DNA of 64,000 nucleotides from Polytrichum commune (lineage: Eukaryota; Streptophyta; Polytrichopsida; Polytrichales; Polytrichaceae), in the NCBI GenBank assembly GCA_950295325.1, contig OX485807.1, positions 7,715,001 through 7,779,000 of the forward strand. The letters run 5' to 3'. Under the pieces are notes generated by a model that saw only the letters and a program-made list of their open reading frames with translations, ran no database searches and was not told the origin of the DNA. Made by a program: the position numbers and the translations under genes. Positions 1-10,324 of the stretch are shown piece by piece (position 1 is the stretch's first letter; every line of letters starts with the position of its first letter).

Positions 1-421
1 TAGCATGTTGAGCTCCCTAAACCACATTACACTTCTACAACTCAATCAAGGTATCTACAATATATAATAATGGGGATTTCTATCTAGCATAGATGGTTGG
101 CTTCTTGATTCCACAAAGCTAGTTTTAATTTCAAGTACCTAGTATTCAACTATATATGGTTCAAACATACTCAACTAGAGTCCTCTCATGAGGTTGCAAT
201 GTATCTAGTGGTAAGGCAATGCATTTATAACCTTTTATGTATGGAAAATACTTGGGATTGAATTATGTCAAAATCTTTTACACTATATACTTGAAATCAC
301 ATACATTGATATTTTCTATATGTATAAATAAATTCATAATACCCATATTACATCTCAACCATCAACCCAATCCTATTACAAACAGTGCATTTATTTAACC
401 TACGTCATAATTTGAATACAG
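1..421 (+). other. Intron or upstream sequence of receptor kinase gene
   Basis: AT-rich sequence with no convincing coding exon. It ends in a consensus AG acceptor at 420-421, directly before the kinase exon that starts at 422, so at least its right part is intron. The exons expected upstream (extracellular repeats, membrane segment, ATP-binding lobe, catalytic loop with HRD and DFG) are not in this stretch and must lie left of the window or be lost. Confidence 0.45.
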
Positions 422-1002
422 GTATTTTTCAACTCAAAGATTATCTCTCAAAAGTGATGTCTTTGGTTTTGGTATGGTCTTATTGGAATTGGTGACTGGA
501 CGTCCTCCAATAAATGCAACAAGCAAAACTCAGCGTGAACCAAGTCTCTCTGAATGGGTAAGAATTTTTTTGGGGGTTGGCATTGATGATTTAACACAAT
601 GGTGTTTCTTTCAAATATGTACTCCGTGATCATTTTGAGATTCATTCAATACTAAATATCTTGGCTTGTACCAAAACTGGGTATTTTCAATTGCAGGTTC
701 GCAATTCAGTAGAATCAGGTAACATCGAGATGATTTTGGATCCTGTTGTTCAAACTTCGAATGCAACACGCGATGCCATGTGGAAGGTTGTAGACATTGC
801 TTTGCGAAGTGTGGAGCCTAAAAGTGTTCATAGACCGACAATGGGAGAGGTAGTTGATGAGCTTCGACAAGCAATGACCATGGCAAATGTTTTACCTACA
901 AATCCCCAAAAAAAGTCACATCATAACACACCTTCGAACCTATCAAATTTTAGCTCAGATTCACATATTGAACCACAAACTGACTTGATACCACCAAGAT
1001 AG
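422..1002 (+). CDS. LRR receptor-like kinase, last two exons (partial)
   Basis: C-terminal part of the cytoplasmic kinase domain of a plant receptor-like Ser/Thr kinase. Exon 1 spans 422-557 and exon 2 spans 697-1002, with GT donor at 558-559, AG acceptor at 695-696 and frame kept. The first exon reads from the activation-segment end (YFSTQRLSLKSDVFGFG) into subdomain IX (LLELVTGRPP) and an EWV boundary. The second continues RNSVESGN...ILDP, then MWKVVDIALRS and the subdomain XI arginine motif HRPTMGEVVDEL. This pattern is closest to the LRR-I/LRR-VIII style of plant RLKs, which is a family impression only. A Ser/Thr/Asn-rich tail of about 35 residues precedes TAG at 1000-1002. The catalytic core is not in the window, so activity cannot be judged. 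No stop or frameshift is seen in what is present. Confidence 0.85.
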
Positions 1003-1603
1003 ATCATTTTTTCAATGTTCATTTGGAAAGAACGTATAACTCTGAGCTAGATCTCCATACATAGAGCTTGATGCCGTTTGTGTCTGTGAATGAATAATAA
1101 ATAAGAATGTTATAGGAGCCTTGAGCCCTTTGAGGGACACTTCAGAATTGAAGACATCATTTTATTTCTAGATTATGCGCATACTAGAAAATGTTGAGTA
1201 AGCTAACATGTGATACAGAAACACCACCACCTTGTATTTTTGAAATTTGGTTGATCACTTAATACAAAAATAAATCATTTTGGGATAATCCTTCTTTGAT
1301 TATAGGTTGCATTTTTAGCATAGGATATGATTTCTTTTGGTTGTGACATGAACTTTAATATCTAGTCTATAAATCAACATGATTACATATTAATGAGTTT
1401 GGATTTTTGTATACAAAGTCTTGGAAAATCCATCGCGGTCATATGGTTGGAATCATACAGATGATGAATAGTAGGTCTGGCATTAAATAATTATAAGACT
1501 AAATGCCAAAAAATTATGGAAAACATAATTTTTTTCTTTAATATACATTTATTTATGTCATACCATAGTCAAATAATGGTAAAATGTCTGCTTGACAATT
1601 CAT
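1003..1603 (+). other. Kinase 3' UTR and intergenic sequence
   Basis: AT-rich and gene-free. The sequence AATAATAAATAA near 1093-1104 is a plausible plant near-upstream polyadenylation element for the receptor kinase. The stretch ends where the Copia LTR begins. Nothing else is recognisable. Confidence 0.4.
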
Positions 1604-1794
1604 TGTAGGTAATAGTATTGGGAAATGAGAGAAGAAAGCAAAGAGATCAACGTAGGAAAGCATAACACAATGCACAAGGATTGCATACAATGAAGAAAGT
1701 GATTAGCTCCTCCCCTTATGCCTTTATTTATATGTGTAGGTTAGATTCAGCGTTGACAACCCATATGGGACAATGTCACCAATGCAACCTAACA
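1604..1794 (-). repeat. Candidate 3' LTR of the old Copia
   Basis: On the minus strand a TGTTAGGTTGC start (1794) follows the RNase H stop and a purine-rich stretch. The segment contains a TATA-like ATATAAATAAAGG and ends ACCTACA at 1604, giving TG...CA ends over about 191 bp. The partner 5' LTR is not in the window, so the boundaries rest on these signals alone. Confidence 0.45.
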
Positions 1795-2336
1795 CTAATT
1801 TCCAATACTCCAACTTTACAAGGTGGCATTGTACTGCAACCCATTATTTCACTTAACAACTTATGCCTATCTCTCGCTAATGTCTTTGTTAGAATATCCG
1901 CTATCATATATTGCATTGGATAATAAACTAGCTTTACAACTTTATTTTCAATAGTTTCTCTAATATAATGATGTTGCACATCGATATGTTTCGATTTATC
2001 GTGATTAGTGGGGTTCTTGGCGAGTGCCATAGAACCTTGGTTGTCAGACATGATAGTCATTGCCTTCTCGTGTACACAACCTACGTCATCCATTAGTTGC
2101 CTAAGCCAAATGGCCTCCTTCGTGCATCGGTTCATGGCCATGTACTCCGCCTCTATTGTAGATTGTACTACCGTTTGTTGTCATTTGCTATTCCACGACA
2201 CAACCCCCTCTCCAACGAAGAAAGCATATCCGGAGGTAGACCTACGGTTCCCCACATTACTGGCCCAATCCACATCGGAATAACCTTTTATGTTGATGTA
2301 TTGGCCGTTGATACGCAACCTCATATCTATCGTGCC
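1776..2336 (-). pseudogene. Copia pol fragment: RNase H domain
   Basis: Minus-strand reading contains the Copia RNase H signatures GYSDVDWASN (first catalytic Asp), EAEYMAM (Glu) and MSDNQGSMALAKN (Asp), then KHIDVQHHYIRE, the usual end of Copia polyproteins. A single in-frame TGA at 2181-2183 interrupts the SWNSK-QQTVV region, where Copia proteins normally have Arg or Lys; a CGA to TGA transition would explain it. The upstream continuation lies beyond the 2337-5017 insertion and resumes at 5018. Confidence 0.85.
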
Positions 2337-2848
2337 TGTGAGGCCAAACCCACCACCCTTAAGCGTCCTAGTCCGAATGATGGGTTTGTGAATCACATGT
2401 GTAGTATCAAATCTCAATGATATAATACGTATCCTTCATCTCAGTGAACCTTCTAGTTCTAAAGTTCATGATGTTTTATTAATACATGTTTCCTGAACAA
2501 ATGAGGCCTTAGCCTTCTCCAAAGTCCATCCCTCAGCTTTGGCCACGCATCCTCGTAAAGACATCCCCCTAACACCATTAATCTTTACTTCCTTTGCCTT
2601 GCCATTACTAGGATCAACCACCTTCCCCATTCTTGAACAAGTAACTTATTTTGACCAATAAGATGTAAGTGTTTAAAAACACTGTCCTTGATGATCCACC
2701 CAAATCACATTCACTAGCAAGCCACGCCTCATGCTAACTAGCCTAATAAACCTAACACTTACCTACGTGCTAGAATAATTCTAAAATGCATGATTTAACC
2801 TATGCTTAGTTTTAAGCCCTTAAGCTGCCCCAATAGCCTAATTCGGTT

Positions 2849-4310
2849 CGTCCCAGCTGCTTAGTAGCCCTCCTTCAGTTCGTCCAGCTGCTTAGTAGCA
2901 CTAACCCAATTGCCTCGGCTGCTCCAGCAGCCTAGTTCAGTTCGTCCATGTCGCGCACCTCTCCATGAGGAGTGCCCGAAACACCATGGGCACAAGGGGG
3001 ACCCCGGAGTGACACCCGGGACTTGTGGCGCCGTTGGTGAGAGGGCCCAAGTGATCCTAGTGTGGGTGAGGGCCCCGGGCGTTGGGAACGCCTCCCACCC
3101 ACGAAGATTAGGAGGCACAAGGGTAAGGCCATGAGTTATGCGTAGCTCATGGCGTGGTGATTCTAGAAAGCTCAAGAACACCTCAATCGGAGGTGTGAGG
3201 TAGGAGTTATGGCCATTTGAGTGGGGCGCTGTCCCGGGACAGCGCCCTGGTACAGCAGTGCCTGGGAGTGATTCCCGGGACTGCCAAGCTTCAAACAGGC
3301 ATAACTTCCTCAAGACTTGCTCAAATGGAGCAAGTGAGGAGTCCATTGGCATCTACGTGAAGCGTAGATGAACATGGAGTGGTTGGTTGTTATGATCAGA
3401 CATCATACAAGGAAGTTATGATGGTCTGAAGCTGCTGGGGGGGTTCTAGGCCCAGCAGCTAAAGGAAAATGTCCACTTGGCCCCAACTCTTGGTAGAGAG
3501 ACAAGAGGTTGGTTGACGGTGGGGTAGGGGCCCCGCGTGAAGTCCTAGAGGCTTATATGGGTGAGGTGGTGTGGCCTCACCCACCCGAGGCCGAACGGCA
3601 CGGCCTCCATGGGCTTTGGCCCATTGTGAGGCCATAGTTGCCTAGAATGGTTCGGGTTGTTGTAGTGTTGCTCCGGCAATGCGATGATCAACATAAGATG
3701 GGACTTCCATGGATGGAAGTCCACATCGAAGAAATGGGTTACCGATTAAGGGGTGAGTCCCGAAAGCAAAGTAGGAGGGTTGGTTCCCCTCCTTTGAATT
3801 ATATGGTCCGGGGTAAGAGGAGCTAACCATTAGCATGGCGGTATGCGAAGGGTTAGCGCTCGTAACCTTTGCTAGAAAGGAAAATTGGCAAGATTGCTAA
3901 GGGGGCTAGCAAGGGTTGCGACAGTCCAGCTGCTTAGTAGCCCTCCTTCAGTTCGGCCCAGCTGCTTAGTAGCACTAACCCAATTGCCTCGGCTGCTCCA
4001 GTAGCCTAGTTCAGTTCGTCCAGCTGCTTAGTAGCCCTCCTTCAGTTCGGTCCAGTTGCTTAGTAGCACTAACCCAGTTGCTTCGGCTGCTCCACCAGCC
4101 TGGTTCAGTTTGTCCAGCTGCTTAGTAGCACTAACCCAGTTGCCTCGGCTGCTCCAACAGCCTGGTTCAGTTTGTCCAGCTGCTTAGTAGCACTAACCCA
4201 ATTGCCTCGGCTGCTCAGTAGCCCTCCTTCAGTTCGGCCCAGCTGCTTAGTAGCACTAACCCAGTTGCCTCGGCTGCACCAGCAGCCTAGTTCAGTTCGG
4301 CCCAACTATG
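2849..4310. repeat. Two-unit minisatellite, split by a solo LTR
   Basis: Tandem array of two related units: a short one of about 32 bp (CAGCTGCTTAGTAGCCCTCC and on) and a long one of about 62 bp (CAGCTGCTTAGTAGCACTAA and on, containing TTGCCTCGGCTGCTCC). Order is roughly short-long, then the LTR at 2949-3923, then short-long-short-long-long-long-long with partial units. The array ends near 4310. It lies inside the 2337-5017 LTR. Apparent open frames through it are a by-product of the repeat. Confidence 0.85.
2949..3923 (+). mobile_element. Solo LTR, family 1, copy A
   Basis: 975-bp element starting TGTCGCGCAC and ending GGTTGCGACA (inverted TGTCGC/GCGACA ends), flanked by a perfect 5-bp TSD GTCCA (2944-2948 and 3924-3928). 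No internal region or second LTR. A TATA-like TTATATGG near 3555 fits a U3 promoter on this strand. The same 975-bp unit occurs at 5334-6308 (-), 8203-9177 (+) and 12969-13946 (-). G+C-rich compared with its surroundings. Inserted inside the minisatellite. Confidence 0.93.
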
Positions 4311-5017
4311 GTTGAACAGAAATTTAAGCAATCCTACAACCATTCTAAACTCCTAGTAGTTAATCTAACATTCCCCTAATCTATTAACTAATACTTAATC
4401 TATCCTACTAATTTCCTCAAGTTAACCCCCAATCACACGTGTCTATCTAGTAATTCTAAGGGGTCCCTCCACGTGAGAGAGATTGAGAGAGAGAGCTTAA
4501 CTAACTACCTTCACTACAACTACTAGCCCACCTACGTGGTTCGAGCTCTTAAGAGCTTGCTCTCTTGAGAGGCGCTTGATGGAGAGAGAGGAAAATGAGA
4601 GAGAAACCACCTTAAGTAGTAAAGAGGGAGAGAGGGAGAGAGGGAGAGAGAGGTGAGGATAGGGTGAGAGGATTATCACCTCCAATCACAATCCCTTAAC
4701 CTTCACCTCTAAAGTAGGGACTAATCCCCTTCCACCAAGCTTCCTTCTTCCTAAACTAACAAGGTGGATCCAAAAGTGGGCATTTAACCCGCGGAGCTCA
4801 CCTTGCTTCACCTTACCCCCTACTTACATAATCAAAGCATTCTCCTATTAAAATCAAACCTTGAAATAATCACACAACACCACTTAATGCCTAAACTTAA
4901 ATTCACACCACACTTCACTCTTTTTATGTTTTGTGAATAATCATAACACCTCAAAGTCAAACTAAAATTGGTTTCGAAGAGTCAATCACCACATGTGGGC
5001 ACCATTTTGGGCTCACA
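4311..5017. repeat. Gene-free remainder of the LTR with GA microsatellite
   Basis: No gene. Contains a purine-rich tract (GAGGGAGAGAGG repeated) at about 4624-4653 and a shorter AGAGAG tract near 4473-4493. The rest is AT-rich and unremarkable. Confidence 0.5.
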
Positions 5018-7000
5018 GTGCCCTTCAAGTACTGCATAATTCGTTTGACGGCCATCCAATGCATTGGACCCGGTTTTGACATAAACTGGCTTACTACGCT
5101 TACCGCAAATGTGAGGTCCAGTTTTGTGGCCACTATTGCGTACATCAACGATCCCACCGCTTCTTGATACAGAATGTCTTTCATTTTGTGTGAATGCTCC
5201 TTGTATTCCTCCTCTGAAAGCTTCGCCAATGAGTTCTTGGTATCGAACAAGGTTCCGATGGGTTTGCAATCACCCATGCCGAATCGCTCTCAAATATTTT
5301 TGATGTAGCTTCGTTGATGCATGGTAATGGTGCTGTCGCAACCCTTGCTAGCCCCCCCTTGACCATCTTGCCAATTTTCAATTCTAGCAAAGGTTACGAG
5401 TCGCTAACCCTTCGCATTCCGCCATGCTAATGGATAGCTCCTCTTACCCCGGACCAATAGTTCATAGGAGGGAACCAACCCTCCTACTTTGCTTTCGGGA
5501 CTCACCCCTTAATCGGTAACCCATTTCCCCAATGTGGACTTCCATCCATGGAAGTCCAATCCTATGTTGATCATCGCATTGCCGGAGCAACACTACAACA
5601 ACCCGAACCATACTAGGCAACTATGGCCTCACAATAGGCCAAAGCCCATGGAGGCCTTGCCGTTCGGCCTCGGGTGGGTGAGGCCACACCACCTCACCCA
5701 TATAAGCCTCTAGGACTCTACGCGGGGCCCCTACCCCACCGTCAACCAACCTCTTGTCTCTCTACCAAGAGTTGGGGCCAAGTGGACATTTTCCTTTAGC
5801 TGCTGGGCCTAGAACCCCCTAGCAGCTTCAGACCATCATAACTTCCTTGTATGATGTCTGATCATAACAACCAACCACTCCATCTTCATCTTCGCTTCAC
5901 GTAGATGCCGATGGACTTCTCACTTGCCCCATTCGGACAAGTATTGAGGACGTTATGCCTGTTTGAACCTTGGCAGTCCCGGGAATCACTCCCAGGCACT
6001 GCTGTACCAGAGCGCTGTCCCGGGACAGCGCCCCACTCAAATGGCCATAACTCCTAGCTCACACCTCCGATTGAGGTGTTCTTGAGCTTTCTAGAATCAC
6101 CACGCCATGAGCTACGCATAGCTCTTGGCCTTACCCTTGTGCCTCCTAGTCTTCGTGGGTGGGAGGCGTTCCCAACGCCCGGGGCCCTCACCCACACTAG
6201 GATCACTTGGGCCCTCTCACCAACGGCGCCACAAGTCCCGGGTGTCACTCCGGGGTCCCCCTTGTGCCCATGGTGTTTCGGGCACTCCTCATGGAGAGGT
6301 GCGCGACAGGTGCGGGTCCTCCTATCCCTCTCGAAATGAACCCCAAGGAAGAAATGCAACTCATTGAGGTCACTCATCTCGAATTCGGCTAGATTTCAAT
6401 TCATTGATCATTTCCATATTGCTTGCCAAGATGATGAGGTTGTCTACATATATGATTATAATCACAATGTAGTCACAAGTTTATAGAACATACAACGAGT
6501 GGTCTGCATGGCTCCTCGTAAAGCCTCTATTCACAAAAAATATGTGAATGCACTCGTATCATGCTTGTCCGGATTGCTTCAATCCGTAGAGTGATTTCTT
6601 CAACTTGCATACAAAATGCTCTTGGTCCTTTTGCACAAACCCCTCCGGTTGCTCCGGTAGATGACCACGTCCAATTCGCAGTTCAATAATGCGGTTTTGG
6701 TGTTCATTTGGTGCATCTCCAAGCCCATGGCAACCCCGATTACGAGGATGATTCGTATGGTGTTGAATTTGGCCACGGATGCAAATGTTACACCAAAGTC
6801 TACACCTTCCACTTGCGAGCACCCCTTGGCCACCAACCTTGCATTAAAATGCACTATTACGCCGTTGACATCATTCTTCGTGCGAAATACCCACTTACAT
6901 TTTAGGGCCTTTCAGCAATGGAGTTAACTCCTACGTGCCGTTGGCTATAAGAGATTCGTATTCCTCTTACATAGTCAATTTCCACTCGCTCGCATCACTC
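5018..7000 (-). pseudogene. Copia pol fragment: reverse transcriptase, split by solo LTR
   Basis: Minus-strand frames give the RT of the old Copia: KCKWVFRTKN and NARLVAKG near 6900-6840, then PEQPEGFVQK and KKSLYGLKQSGQA near 6560, a degenerate IIIYVDN (the YVDD site) near 6460, ELHFFLGVHFERD near 6350, and after the LTR at 5334-6308, SLMYAIVATKLDLTFAVSVV and MQYLKGT near 5030. The frame changes several times and has many stops. Asp to Asn in the YVDD motif is a further sign of decay. It joins to the RNase H part across the 2337-5017 insertion. Confidence 0.85.
5334..6308 (-). mobile_element. Solo LTR, family 1, copy B
   Basis: Reverse-oriented 975-bp copy, TGTCGC...GCGACA ends, perfect TSD GGTGC (5329-5333 and 6309-6313). 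Inserted in the RT of the old Copia. Very similar over its length to copies A and D. Confidence 0.93.
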
Positions 7001-8202
7001 AAATCAATTGTCTCTCTCAAGTTTCTAGGTTCTCCAACGATTGCTATGTTTGTATGTTCTTTCTCTTGGGCTTGAGGAATGTGGTTCTTCCACCATTCCC
7101 CAAGAGGTTTGCGTGGCTTATCTGGATATCTAGAATTGTCCATGGTTTCATTGCCATATTGCGGTGGTGGAGGTGGTTTGGTTGTGGTTTTCTTACCAAG
7201 ATCAAGTTTCGATGTTTTGTTGCTACGAGTGGATTTCGTGGCTGGTACATTAGCCTCCGTTTCCTCCTCCATGTCGAGCTCCTCGTCTTGCTCCGAAACG
7301 TTGCCGCTTGTGTCCAAGTCCTCCACGTCCGATTTGGAAATATCTCCACCTTAACCGCATGTGCTTCGTCAACTCTCCATTTTGGACAATCCTCCAAATG
7401 CGTTATGTCTTTAAAAAAACACCACATCCGGACTCTTGATGATTTTCTTCGTCTCCAAGTAAATGAGCCGATACGCCTTGGTACCTTTTGAGTCTTGACA
7501 CCACATATCAAGGGCTGGAGACTGGTGGAGTACCAGGCCAACATAAGAGGGTTAAGACGATGGCATTGAAGGAGATGACAACAAAAAAACCTTTGCAATA
7601 TCCGAGAAACAAACACTTGATGCTCTTCGCATCCAACTTTGTTCGCCTTTGATCCAACACCTTCGCATAAGCCACACAACCGAGCACGCGAATGTGGGAG
7701 ATGTCCAACATTCTTCCGCTCCACGCCTATTTGGGTGTCTTACCATTCATGCCTTGGTTGGACACCAGTTGCGCACGTATTCCCCTTTACACACCGCCTC
7801 TGCCCAAAATTCATGGCCGAGGCGTTTGGCATGAATCAAGGACCGCGCCATCTCCACGATGGTTTAGTTTGCTCGTTCCGTCACGCCATTTTGTTGCGGA
7901 GTGTAAGGTGATGAGGTTTGCCATACAATGCCATGTTTGTTTAAAAAGTCATCAAATGTCTTTGACACATATATCCTACCATTGTCCATCCTAAGAACCT
8001 TCACTACGTGCTCCGATTGCCTCCTTACCAAGGTTTTCCATTCTTTAAACCTTGGCAACACCTCGCTTTTGGCCTTAAGCACGTACACCCAAATCTTGCG
8101 CGAAAATTTGTCAACGAAGGTGAGAAAATACATCACGCCTCCAATTAATATGGTTTTCATCGGTCTGCATATATCGGAATGCATGAGCTCCAAGATCTTC
8201 GT
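7000..8202 (-). pseudogene. Copia pol fragment: integrase and linker
   Basis: Minus-strand frames show the Copia integrase core: LMHSDICRPM (first Asp), LTFVDKFSRKIWVYVLKAK, VLRMDNGRIYVS (second Asp) and TPQQNGVTERAN (Glu). Then comes the C-terminal region VLGCVAYAKV...KCLFLGY and a degraded linker rich in charged residues around 7000-7500. The pre-integrase zinc finger, protease and gag are missing, cut off by the LTR starting at 8203. Confidence 0.85.
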
Positions 8203-9177
8203 TGTCGTGCACCGCTCCATGAGGAGTGCCCGAAACACCATGGGCACAAGGGGGACCCCGGAGTGACGCCCGGGACTTGTCGCGCCGTTAGTGAGAGAAC
8301 CCAAGTGATTCTAGTATGGGTAAGGGCCCCGGGCATTGGGCACGCCTCCCACCTACGGAGACTAGGAAGCATGAGGGTAAGGCCATTAGCAATGCGTAGC
8401 TTATGGCGTGTAGATTTTAGAATGCTCAAGAACACCTCAATTGGAAGTATGAGCTAGGAGTTATGGCAATTTGAGTGGGGCGTTGTTCCGGAACAACACA
8501 TTGGTACAACAGTGCTCTGGGAGTGGCTCACGAGACTGCCAAGGTTTGAACAAGCATAATTTCCTCAATATTTTCTTGAATGAAGCAAGTGAGGGGTCCA
8601 TCGGCATTTGCGTGAAGCGTAAATGAAGATAGAGTGGTTGTGTGTTTGCATCAGAGATCACATAAGGAAGTTATGATGGTCTGAAGCTGCTAGGGGTTTC
8701 TAGGCCCGGCGGCTAAGGGAAAATGTCTACTTGGCCCCAACTCTTGGTAGAGAAACAAAAGGTTTCTTGATGGTGGGGTAGGAGCCCCGCCTAGAGTCCT
8801 AGAGGCTTATATGGGTGAGGTGGTGTGGCCTCACCCACCCGAGGCGGAACAGCACGGCCTCCATGAGCTTTGGCCCAATGTGAGGGCATAGTTGCCTAGT
8901 ATGATTCGGGTTGTTGTAGTGTTGCTCCGGCAATGCAATGATCAACATAAAAGTGGACTTTCATGGATGGAAGTCCACATCAAAGAATTGGTTACCGATT
9001 AAGGGGTGAGTTTCGAAAGCAAAGTGGGAGGGTTGGTTCCCCTCTTATGAACTATAAGGTCCGGGGTAGGAGGAGCTAACCATTAGTATGGCGGAATGCT
9101 AAGGGTTAGCGCTCGTGACCCTTGCTAGAAATGAAAATAATTAAGATGGTTAAGGGGAATTAGCAAGGGTTGCGACA
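8203..9177 (+). mobile_element. LTR, family 1, copy C, without matching flanks
   Basis: Full-length 975-bp copy with the same ends (TGTCGTGCAC ... GGTTGCGACA) but more diverged from A, B and D. Flanks do not match: TTCGT on the left, AGTGG on the right. Left of it is Copia integrase; right of it is the end of an unrelated transposase-like gene. This suggests unequal recombination between LTRs of two different insertions, with loss of what lay between. Confidence 0.85.
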
Positions 9178-10240
9178 AGTGGTGTCTCCAAATCATGCCT
9201 TGCAAACGACCCTATCATGTGGTTTGAATCCGCTGGATACAAATCAAGAGCATAATGAGAAAGCTTGACATTACCGTGTCTATATGCAATCATTCCCAAG
9301 GGTTTAATATTCATCTATAAATTATTCATATTGTGTACATCTATGTCCTTAAGTACAATCCTACAACTGCAAAGTTGCGTTCACATAATGTGATGAAAAT
9401 TTTCCCAAATTCATTTGTAACCAATGCATGTAGCTCAAAAAGTCCATCTGTGGCTTTGATTTGATTCGCAAAACATGGTGAGGCTATTTTGGCATGGTCT
9501 ATTTTGTCATGGATGATTGTAAGAACCTCCAAGGGCTTGACGATGGACAAAGTTTTATTTGTGTAGTAATCATCATGGTGCGCCTCTTGCATGTTCACAT
9601 GCTTGAAATAGTTCAAATAATGTGATGCATACACGGGTAGATCACTCTAAGTCATTTTTGTGCACCACGTGCGGCCGGGGTTTTTTTTTTTTGGGGGGCT
9701 ATTTAACTTCAAGGGTTGAATTAAAGCCTCCCTATAATTACTTAAATTTCAAAAATGACCCATTTGTTTGCACCTTTCCATTACTTATATTGTCCAAGTC
9801 ACTGCAATTTTTTGTACTCTATATTCATTTTAATTCATTTTTGGACAGACGGAAATCCCAATTATCATCCATCCCCGTGAGTCCTAAACCCATTTACATA
9901 GCATACTAAACATACCTTCTAGGATCCTTATCTTTAGCCTCTATATTAATTTTACAAAAAACTAATGGCCCACATTTTATGTCCATCTAACTTACTTATA
10001 ATGGGATTGTCTACATTTAATGGCCCCTTCATTATTTGGAATTCCTTTATAATATTTATCTCAAATGATTTTAATCCTCTCTATATTATGCCGCACGTCG
10101 TTTTTAAAATGCACTAAGTGATCTACCCGTGAATGCATAGGACTCGGTCACCATCATGTGTGCATCCCGAAGGTGCTTCAACTTCTCGCAACTTCATGCT
10201 CCACTGCCCAAAAGATGCATCAATGTCATTGTGCGTATGG
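9178..10240 (-). pseudogene. Unclassified transposase-like gene, copy 1, split by a MITE
   Basis: Minus-strand frames read LNYFKHVNMQEAHHDDYY, EVLTIIHDKIDHAKIASP, FANQIKATDG, and further on GMIAYRHGN and HYALDLYPADSN, ending in FARHDLET at the LTR. I recognise this as a recurrent plant transposon-type protein with an HDK-D-H-K...SP core, but cannot assign a superfamily. The hAT-type MITE 9632-10131 interrupts it; the part beyond (10132-10210) continues the same homology (DAYT-like region, Cys-rich EKL segment). Frameshifts and stops are present. Copy 2 lies next door in the same orientation. Confidence 0.65.
9632..10131. mobile_element. hAT-type MITE, 500 bp
   Basis: Terminal inverted repeat CACGGGTAGATCACT at the left, with the reverse complement AGTGATCTACCCGTG at the right. 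A second inverted block containing the CACGTGCGGCC-type motif lies about 30 bp further in. Target duplication is 8 bp with one mismatch (GATGCATA / AATGCATA), the length typical of hAT elements. No coding capacity. Related to the MITE at 16002-16411, which has the same ends. Confidence 0.85.
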
Positions 10241-10324
10241 CCTACCAAAAGAAAGGACACAAATACCTCCTTGAAAATGCCTTTCGCAACCAACAACGAT
10301 CAATATGCAAAAACAAATATATTT

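Larger units (their letters stand above)
2337..5017. mobile_element. Solo LTR (TGTGAGGCC type) inserted in the Copia RT/RNase H junction
   Basis: The element has inverted ends TGTGAGGCCAAA at the left and, read in reverse complement, TGTGAGCCCAAA at the right. It is flanked by a 5-bp duplication GTGCC (2332-2336 and 5018-5022). Excising it rejoins the Copia frame. TG...CA ends plus a 5-bp TSD are the mark of an LTR retrotransposon, and no coding capacity is seen. Net of the nested 980 bp it is about 1.7 kb, so a solo LTR is the simplest reading. It contains the minisatellite around 2849-4310 and a GA-rich stretch near 4620-4655. Confidence 0.8.
1604..8202 (-). mobile_element. Old Copia retrotransposon, broken, nested host of three LTR insertions
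   Basis: Minus-strand Ty1/Copia element recognised from integrase core, RT and RNase H in the expected order from about 8200 down to 1776, followed by a candidate 3' LTR. Its coding frame is interrupted by two independent primary insertions. One is 2337-5017 with TSD GTGCC, inserted exactly after the codons for YLKGT. The other is 5334-6308 with TSD GGTGC. Removing each insertion and one TSD copy restores local Copia homology. Many stops and frameshifts show it is dead and old. The 5' LTR, gag and protease are missing because the element is cut at 8202 by another LTR (8203-9177). Confidence 0.88.

Noticed and set aside
2861-3352. 163-codon ORF and its relatives at 6054-6377, 13714-13989 and 8157-8435
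   Set aside because: All are open frames across the GC-rich part of the 975-bp LTR, in either orientation; no protein homology and not conserved as coding.
4105-4305. Minus-strand ORF with repeated SRGNWVSATKQL
   Set aside because: Translation of the 62/32-bp minisatellite; the same peptide appears in other copies in different frames.
4957-5017. Continuation of the Copia RT ORF past YLKGT (VSPKWCPHVVIDSS)
   Set aside because: These residues are LTR sequence read in frame; the true continuation lies beyond 2336.
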